NCBI RefSeq assembly: GCF_003546865.1
Contig: NZ_CP023434.1
Coordinates: 2,046,001-2,110,000 of the forward strand
DNA: 64,000 nt
Reading direction: 5' to 3'
DNA from: Suicoccus acidiformans
GTDB taxonomy: Bacteria > Bacillota > Bacilli > Lactobacillales > Aerococcaceae
The notes below the pieces were generated by a model. The model worked only from the letters and a program-made list of their open reading frames with translations, did no database searches and was not told the DNA's origin. This document shows, piece by piece, positions 58,633 to 64,000 of this stretch (positions are counted from its first letter, which is position 1; each line of letters starts with the position of its first letter). A program made the position numbers and the translations under genes.

Positions 58633-59470
58633 TATCTAACCCCTCCTAAAAATTCAAATTTGTCTTATCCGTCGCCTCATCCATACCGTTTACACGACCT
58701 ACCAAATATCCAAAATGATGACACGACCCTTTCAGAATATTCATAGTGTCGCTACAAGCAAGTATTCAGGAGATATTTTTGAATGCTAATTTCAATAAAA
58801 TTATTATCTCATTACCCAACCTAAAAATCATAAACCTATTGATTCCAAGCCTTTCAAAGTATTCTTACTCATTTTACCTTGTCATCAATACTAGAGCCTC
58901 CACATGGCTTGAGTGGTCAGTTAAATTAATTATTACAAGCTGATTATAATTTTTAAGCTTTAGAGAATCAACAACATTTTGAGTATTACTTCTTCCCTTA
59001 TCTTTCCTGACATCTTTGATATTATACTTATCTTCGCGACTTTGACACTTGCCAGCCTTAAAAAACACTCTAAACGTTGGTGTATAGCACATATATTGTC
59101 AAATATCTCGTGCATATTTTTCGTGCTATTTTTTCATCAGCTATAAATATGACAAAAACATTGTTATTATCGCATTTTCCTTGTATAAAAACCGCTCTAT
59201 GAATTAGATTGCTTTGACACTTATAATATACTTCATACTTCAAAAAAATAAATATTTTTGTATTAAAGTCCGAATAGTACGCTTTTTTCCGTTGGCACAA
59301 ACTCCTCCGAAATGTTGATTTAAAGAGGTTTTAGCTACCCTTTGGCCTTTAGAAGTGTCAAACGCGAGATTGTATATAATAGTTTGGGAACTATTTTTCA
59401 TCAAATTCTCTATGCATTTAACTTTGCAACTAAGCGGGATTATTTTGAGTTCCCATGTCACCAGTAATAC
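58633..59470 (-). other. Decayed region with broken frames
   Basis: Minus-strand frames 59240-59461 and 59070-59300 overlap around an apparently shared segment (NQHFGGVCANGKK/KAYYSDFN) as if one gene was frameshifted near 59290; no family recognised. At 58874-58965 the minus strand ends INLTDHSSHVEALVLMTR with a stop, an RlmD/RumA-like ending similar to 41245 and 37100. No intact gene is seen. Confidence 0.4.
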
Positions 59471-59505
59471 TTGCTTTTTATTAGTCTTTAGAATATAATT
59501 AATTT

Positions 59506-59556
59506 ACCAGAACCTACTACGTTCCCTGCTTCAAAACGTAGTGGGTCATTTTTTTT
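59506..59556 (+). ncRNA. Short leader RNA with terminator before intact Abi_2 gene
   Basis: Promoter TTGCTT (59471-59476), 17-bp spacer, TATAAT (59494-59499). The RNA of about 50 bases folds ACCUACUACGUU with AACGUAGUGGGU (12 pairs, 11-base loop) and ends in U8. The ribosome site AGGAGG begins on the next base, so the terminator sits between promoter and start codon. Confidence 0.7.
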
Positions 59557-59569
59557 AGGAGGAATGATG

Positions 59570-60598
59570 ATGACAGACCCATTTAAATTTTCAAATAATC
59601 CTTCAAAATCAATGAAGCCATTTTTAAATTTAAATAGGCTTATTCATAGATTAGAGTGTTCCGATGGATTAAAACTCACCTTCACGGATAAAGAAAAAGA
59701 AGAAGCATTAACCATCTTAAAAACAACTAATTATTACACCTTATCTATATATAAAAAGCAATTACCATATGATAACACTAAAAACATATTCACCTTTTCA
59801 AATTTGATTCAACTTGTAGAATTTGATACATTTTTAAGGCAAGCCATTAGCCCCTTTACACAGAGAATCGAAGAAATCATGAAAACAACAGTTGTTACCA
59901 GCACTTGTGTTAACTATAACGGGAGGTTCTCAAAAGGGGAATGCTATCTCGACCAAAAAATATATGCTACCCCTGAAAACTATGAAGAAATTATCGTAAG
60001 TCTTGAGCAGACTGTTGAAGAGAATAAAACTTCACTCACCATTAAACATCACATAGAAAAGAAAAATGGGCACATTCCTTTGTGGGTGCTGGCGGAAGAA
60101 ATGACATTTGGACAATTATCATTTTTCTTTTCATCACTTAACGATGATATTCGTAAAAATTGGGCTTATTATGGTTTTTTATCTAGAAATCAACAACTCA
60201 AAAAAGTCAAAGGCGAAGAAATTAATGCCAGATTAGCGTCTTGGTTTTCTGCTGCCTGGTTTTTGAGAAATTTATGCGCCCATAATCAAAGACTATATGG
60301 AAAACTATTAATAACAGGAAATCCACAAATTTATTCCTCAGATATGCGCAAGATGAAACGATATGGCAAAAAGAAAAACGACAATAGAGATCTTTTCGCT
60401 TACTTGATTAGTATCAAAAACATCCTTATTTTTGATACTTTATCAACCCAAACACGTTGGAATACCTTCTTAAATAAACTGGAGAATGAGATTGAACAAA
60501 ATTCTAACGTAGTTAAATTATTCAAAATTGGCTTTGTACCAGATTGGAAAAACTTGCTAGAAATTGATTTAGATAAAGGGCTTAATCAACTATTGTAA
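59570..60598 (+). CDS. Abi_2 (AbiD/AbiF-type) HEPN abortive-infection protein
   Basis: A 342-residue intact protein if started at the third of three consecutive ATGs, seven bases after AGGAGG. Family features are LNRLIHRLECSDGL near the start, LRQAISPFTQRIEEIMKTTV, PLWVLAEEMTFGQLSFFFSS, and the HEPN motif AAWFLRNLCAHNQRLYGK (R-x4-H, residues about 235-252). Predicted role: RNase triggered during phage infection, leading to cell dormancy or death. It is more distant from the protein at 43599 than ordinary duplicates, so the loci were probably acquired separately. A terminator follows at 60687. Confidence 0.87.
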   Translation: MTDPFKFSNNPSKSMKPFLNLNRLIHRLECSDGLKLTFTDKEKEEALTILKTTNYYTLSIYKKQLPYDNTKNIFTFSNLIQLVEFDTFLRQAISPFTQRIEEIMKTTVVTSTCVNYNGRFSKGECYLDQKIYATPENYEEIIVSLEQTVEENKTSLTIKHHIEKKNGHIPLWVLAEEMTFGQLSFFFSSLNDDIRKNWAYYGFLSRNQQLKKVKGEEINARLASWFSAAWFLRNLCAHNQRLYGKLLITGNPQIYSSDMRKMKRYGKKKNDNRDLFAYLISIKNILIFDTLSTQTRWNTFLNKLENEIEQNSNVVKLFKIGFVPDWKNLLEIDLDKGLNQLL

Positions 60599-60686
60599 TT
60601 CTACACAAAAAGACTAAAAACTAAAGTCAACTTAATTTTAATACCATATCCTGACTTTCGTTGTTTAAAATTAATTTTCTATTTTA

Positions 60687-60724
60687 AAACGGTGATATCA
60701 TACGCTTTATCGCCGTTTTCTTTT
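60687..60724 (+). terminator. Terminator after the Abi_2 gene
   Basis: AAAACGGTGATA and TATCGCCGTTTT pair with one wobble, followed by CTTTT. Confidence 0.75.
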
Positions 60725-60803
60725 ATATATTTTTGTCCACTTATGTTCACTTATTATTAAAATTATGGTATAATAGTCTTAACGACTAAGTGAGGTGAAA
60801 TCG

Positions 60804-60992
60804 ATGTATGTAACGGTAAGTGGATCTGGAAAATATCGAGTGATTCAATTCGTTGAACAACACCGCATTCCCAATACCAAGAAGAAGAAAACAAAAGTTA
60901 TTGAAACCGTTGGGAATTACGAAAAGATGCTTGCGGAAGATCCCGACATCATGGAAAAGCTTAGAACAGAAGCAAAGAAACGCACGTGTATA
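60804..60992 (+). pseudogene. IS1634-family transposase, N-terminal fragment
   Basis: MYVTVSGSGKYRVIQFVEQH, then RIPNTKKKKTKVIETVGNYE, is the usual beginning of IS1634-group transposases. A TATAAT box and GAGGTGAAA precede the ATG, so the 5' end of the element is intact. The frame is cut after KKRT by the IS21 element. A C-terminal remnant of the same family is at 33923-34310. Confidence 0.8.
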
Positions 60993-61106
60993 TGTCAAGT
61001 GAAAAAGGGACCACCTTGCCGTTGAAAAAGGGACCACCTTTTGGGTCAATGTAACGGCTTAGGCTAATTTATGAAAAGTTAGTTAAGAAGAAAGTGTCTC
61101 AGCGCT

Positions 61107-61868
61107 TCATACCTCCTTTTGGCTGGCTTGCGCCTCCTTCCAGGCACTGGTCTGCTTCATCCGATAACTCTCCCCTCGCATGTCCACAACATGCGCCTTA
61201 AAGGCTAAACGATCCACCAGGGCTCCCGTTAAGGTCGGGTCTTTAAAGCATTCCTGCCAGCGATCAAAGGTAAGGTTCGTCGTAATCATTGTAGAGCCCT
61301 TTCCCATCCGATTAGAAAGAAGATTAAACAGAAGCTCAGCCCCGGCTTCATCAAAGGATAAATAACCTAATTCATCGACAATCAAGAGATCGACCTTATT
61401 TAATCGCTGTTTGAAGCGATAAAATTGACTTTGCGTGACGGCCTCTCTTAATTCAATAACAAGATTTGGGGCATTTACGAACTGTACATGATAATTCTGC
61501 AGACAGGCCTCCATGCCAAGACCAATGCTAAAATGCGTCTTCCCTGTTCCAGGGTTGCCAATAAGAATGACGTTCTGTTTCTCTTGAATAAAATTCAGGG
61601 TCTTTAATTCGCGTAGTTGTTGGCGAACACCTTCCTTAAACACTTTCTCGTCAAAGTCCATCAGGTACTTCTTTTGGCTAAACTTGGCCTGTCGAATCCT
61701 TCTTTGATAGCTTCGATTTCGACGTTGTTCCACCTCCTCTGTCAATATCTCTGTGAGGGCTTCTTCCAAATCCAGTCCGCGACTCGTATATTCCAGGAGC
61801 AGGTGTTGGTAATTTTCCTTCAGATAGGGAAGTTTTAGTTCATTAGCGGCTTCTGCGATTGTTAACAT
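61107..61868 (-). CDS. istB: IS21 transposition helper ATPase (IstB)
   Basis: A 253-residue AAA+ ATPase with the Walker A motif IGNPGTGKTH, Walker B LLIVDELGYLSFDEAGAELL and the Arg finger region GSTMITTNLTFDRW. The N-terminal helical domain begins MLTIAEAANELKLPYLKENY. IstB remodels target DNA and activates IstA. Its start overlaps the istA stop by seven bases. Confidence 0.95.
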   Translation of the reverse strand: MLTIAEAANELKLPYLKENYQHLLLEYTSRGLDLEEALTEILTEEVEQRRNRSYQRRIRQAKFSQKKYLMDFDEKVFKEGVRQQLRELKTLNFIQEKQNVILIGNPGTGKTHFSIGLGMEACLQNYHVQFVNAPNLVIELREAVTQSQFYRFKQRLNKVDLLIVDELGYLSFDEAGAELLFNLLSNRMGKGSTMITTNLTFDRWQECFKDPTLTGALVDRLAFKAHVVDMRGESYRMKQTSAWKEAQASQKEV

Positions 61869-63349
61869 AAGCTTTCCTCCAAACCATAGAGAGCATTTAA
61901 TTGATGGAGCGTTGCTTCTGTCTGATGAAGAATCGCCTCCTGATTTTTAGGAACACCCTCATTTTCCGTTGTGACACGTTGCACCAACTGATCATAGGCC
62001 AATTGCTGGCACAAAGCCTCTCCACTGAGGCTATGGTATTTCTCAAGTTGTTCTATGAATTCTTTAGGGTGTCCGCTATAATATTTATGATAGAGTGTTT
62101 CCAAGCCGGGGGTTTGTTGAAGAACCAGCGAGTGTTCCAGAGCACCAGGTTTCTTCTTGAGGGTTTTGATATAGTGACTGATATCAAGCTGAAACCCATG
62201 GGAACCCTCTATTTTATTATGCCTGGCCACTTCTTGTTCATTGGCATAAACCACGAGATAATCGGCATAAGCCTTGATCTGAACTCGCTTCCCTACCAAG
62301 TAGTCAGGGACAGAATACTGATTCTTCTGATAATGAATCGTGGCATACTTTGTGACGCTGAGCTGACAAAGTTCTGCCAGTTCAAAGGGAGGACGGTATT
62401 TAAGAAGGTGGCCTTTTTCTTCTTCCAAACGACTCTCTTGATTCAAAGTCCGTAAGGACTCTTCCAAATGCTGGCGAGCTTCATCTAAAGATTGAAATTG
62501 ATATTTTTTGGTGAAACAGTTTTGTCTGACATGCTTTACACGACTCTCTACTGTTCCCTTCTCATTCCCACTGAAGCAATTGGTGACATTAATATTAAAC
62601 CCATAATAAGTGGCTAATTGGATGAGTTGGGGGTTTAGCTCCTTTTCATTACGCCCAATAAAACGAGTGACCACATTTCTCATATTGTCATAGACAAGCT
62701 CCGCATACACCCCACCCAGGTTTTCAAAAAATCGCACATGCGCATCCTGAAAGACAGCTTTTTTCTGGTTGGTATAGAGGTAAGCCCAGTAATAATCTGA
62801 AGCAGGGCTAGCCCACACAGCGAGATAATAGGTTTTAACCACGCCCTCAATTTCTAATTTGACCTCTCCAAAATCGAACTCCACCCGTGCACCCAATGCA
62901 TAATTTTGCTTGATAAAAGCCTCTTTAGCTTTCGCTTTCATTTTTGACCAGTAATGAGCGACTGTCCGGTATTTAATCGCATACCCTTCCTCTGCTAGGA
63001 TTTCATAAACAGCCTTAGCCGTTAGTGCTTGTTTATGAGGTCCTAGCCTTCGATCCTTTTCTCTTTCTTTTTCCAGTAATTCGCTCATTCTAGCTTCCAC
63101 CTCTGGTGTAAAGGTTCTTTTTTTCCGATTGGAAGTATCATATTTTCTTTCTAAGACTAATTGTTCGGTTGCTGCTTCGATTTCTTTCTCATTTTGAGCG
63201 TCATCCAAAGCATCTATACCTGCTTGGTATCGATCCCTTATTCTTCGAATCGTTTTTCTATCAATGTCCATGTCTCTGCTAATTTTCCTAATGGATTCCC
63301 CATTTCTAAAACGGTGAATCACTTCGAATTCTTTATTGATACGAATCAC
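61862..63349 (-). CDS. istA: IS21 transposase (IstA)
   Basis: A 495-residue DDE transposase. The N-terminal helix-turn-helix (RNGESIRKISRDMDIDRKTI) is followed by the rve catalytic core (ARVEFDFGEVKLEIEGVVKT with the first Asp, YAELVYDNMRNVVTRFIGRN with the second, and GNEKGTVESRVKHVRQNCF with the Glu). The C-terminal beta-barrel begins YQKNQYSVPDYLVGKRVQI. Length and order are normal. Confidence 0.95.
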   Translation of the reverse strand: MIRINKEFEVIHRFRNGESIRKISRDMDIDRKTIRRIRDRYQAGIDALDDAQNEKEIEAATEQLVLERKYDTSNRKKRTFTPEVEARMSELLEKEREKDRRLGPHKQALTAKAVYEILAEEGYAIKYRTVAHYWSKMKAKAKEAFIKQNYALGARVEFDFGEVKLEIEGVVKTYYLAVWASPASDYYWAYLYTNQKKAVFQDAHVRFFENLGGVYAELVYDNMRNVVTRFIGRNEKELNPQLIQLATYYGFNINVTNCFSGNEKGTVESRVKHVRQNCFTKKYQFQSLDEARQHLEESLRTLNQESRLEEEKGHLLKYRPPFELAELCQLSVTKYATIHYQKNQYSVPDYLVGKRVQIKAYADYLVVYANEQEVARHNKIEGSHGFQLDISHYIKTLKKKPGALEHSLVLQQTPGLETLYHKYYSGHPKEFIEQLEKYHSLSGEALCQQLAYDQLVQRVTTENEGVPKNQEAILHQTEATLHQLNALYGLEESLC

Positions 63350-63450
63350 TCCTTGGCACCTCCATCTATAATACGTTTATTATAGATGGAAAGGCATGGC
63401 AAGTGGTCCCTTTTTGAATAGCAATTTACCCCGAAGGTGGTCCCTTTTTA

Positions 63451-64000
63451 GATTACAACAAACAGATGTGGGATAAGTTGGAAAGAGATGGCTTTAAAGG
63501 TGGCAAAATCCTAGATCCTTCCATGGGAATAGGGAATTTTTTTGCGGCTATGCCCAAACACTTAAGAGAAAAGAGTGAGTTATATGGTGTGGAATTAGAT
63601 ACCATTACAGGAGCTATTGCCAAACACCTTCATCCCAATAGTCGTATTGAAATTAAGGGCTTTGAGACGGTGGTTTTTAACGACAATAGTTTTGATTTAG
63701 TGATTTCAAATGTTCCCTTTGCCAACCTTCGGATTGCGGATAACAGGTATGATAGACCTTACATGATTCATGATTACTTTGTCAAAAAGTCACTTGATTT
63801 GGTCCATGATGGTGGACAAGTAGCGATTATCTCTTCCACAGGAACTATGGATAAGCGAACAGAAAATATTTTACAAGATATTCGTGAGACAACTGAATTT
63901 CTTGGTGGGGTTCGACTGCCTGATTCTGCCTTTAAGGCCATTGCAGGAACGAGTGTCACAACGGATATGTTATTCTTCCAGAAACACTTAGACAAGGGAT
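63451..64000 (+). CDS. N6-adenine methylase/helicase of a conjugative element, 5'-truncated and running off the window
   Basis: The frame is open from 63451 to the right edge. It contains GGKILDPSMGIGNFFAAMPK (SAM motif I), LYGVELDTITGAIAKHLHP (motif II region), FDLVISNVPFANLRI (catalytic NxPF-type motif IV) and GGVRLPDSAFKAIAGTSVTT. This matches the methylase-like section of the very large methylase/SNF2-helicase proteins of streptococcal and enterococcal integrative conjugative elements. The N-terminal part is missing on the left, where IS21 inserted. The remainder lies beyond the window. Confidence 0.8.

Larger units (their letters stand above)
60994..63457 (-). mobile_element. Complete IS21-family insertion sequence
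   Basis: Both ends carry the multiple inverted repeats typical of the family: AAAAAGGGACCACCTT appears twice at each end (near 61005 and 61025 left; near 63400 and 63440 right, inverted). It contains overlapping istA and istB genes, both intact. It separates an IS1634 fragment from a methylase fragment, and neither continues on the other side. Confidence 0.9.

Noticed and set aside
61901..62455. 184-residue plus-strand frame
   Set aside because: It is antisense to the IstA gene, which has clear domain structure.

Overview
The window looks like accessory, heavily rearranged chromosome of a low-GC Gram-positive bacterium of the order Lactobacillales. An Aerococcaceae-like host (Facklamia, Globicatella, Aerococcus group) is my best guess, from gene content and protein style only. 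Signs are strong AGGAGG ribosome sites, sigma-A promoters, a T-box leader, streptococcal-type glycolipid and ABC genes, and ISL3, IS30, IS21, IS3/IS481, IS1634 and ISLre2 elements. No rRNA, tRNA or CRISPR array was recognised.

Layout. 0-4.7 kb: tail of a metal P-type ATPase and a copper-chaperone-like protein, a broken YbaK-type gene, an AlbA_2/Schlafen-like ATP-binding protein between 53-bp direct repeats, and an orphan MetQ-like binding protein behind a methionine T-box. 4.8-10.3 kb: a compact GC-richer lysis island (DUF1659, DUF2922, coiled-coil membrane protein, holin, two-domain endolysin with an internal start, DnaD-like protein, ComX/UviA-like sigma factor, small HTH protein) with no phage structural genes. 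11.1-20 kb: a type I restriction system whose hsdM carries an in-frame stop, then decayed rhuM, serine recombinase and phage-type DNA polymerase. 20-32 kb: CPBP protease with MerR regulator, ISL3 copy with a 100-bp deletion, SDR dehydrogenase, HAD phosphatase, S41 protease, YtrA/ABC operon, broken IS30, truncated sensor kinase, pyroglutamyl peptidase and a hydrolase. 32-45 kb: a decayed defence island (orphan Phd antitoxin, Panacea protein, IS chimera, dehydrogenase and aminopeptidase remnants, Abi_2 pseudogene, IS21 deletion derivative, DUF262 fragment, GIY-YIG/DUF4357 protein, HsdS fragment, second AlbA_2 protein with ten-base tandem repeats, recombinase tail, intact Abi_2 protein). 45-56 kb: PrsW protease, histidine kinase, DUF4015 protein, intact ISL3, glycolipid glycosyltransferase, VTT protein, ABC exporter, response regulator. 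56-64 kb: ISLre2 and IS30 remnants, a second intact Abi_2 protein, intact IS21 and the cut end of a large conjugative-element methylase.

The most interesting theme is a set of three Abi_2 (AbiD/AbiF-type HEPN ribonuclease) genes. Each is preceded by its own promoter and a short RNA ending in an intrinsic terminator immediately before the gene. This is the arrangement expected of an RNA-antitoxin or guide-like RNA linked to Cas13-ancestral HEPN proteins. Two are intact and one is decayed. The second theme is the sigma-factor-linked holin/endolysin island, which looks like a domesticated release or lysis module. The third is recurrent gene loss by single stop codons, small indels and nested insertion sequences.
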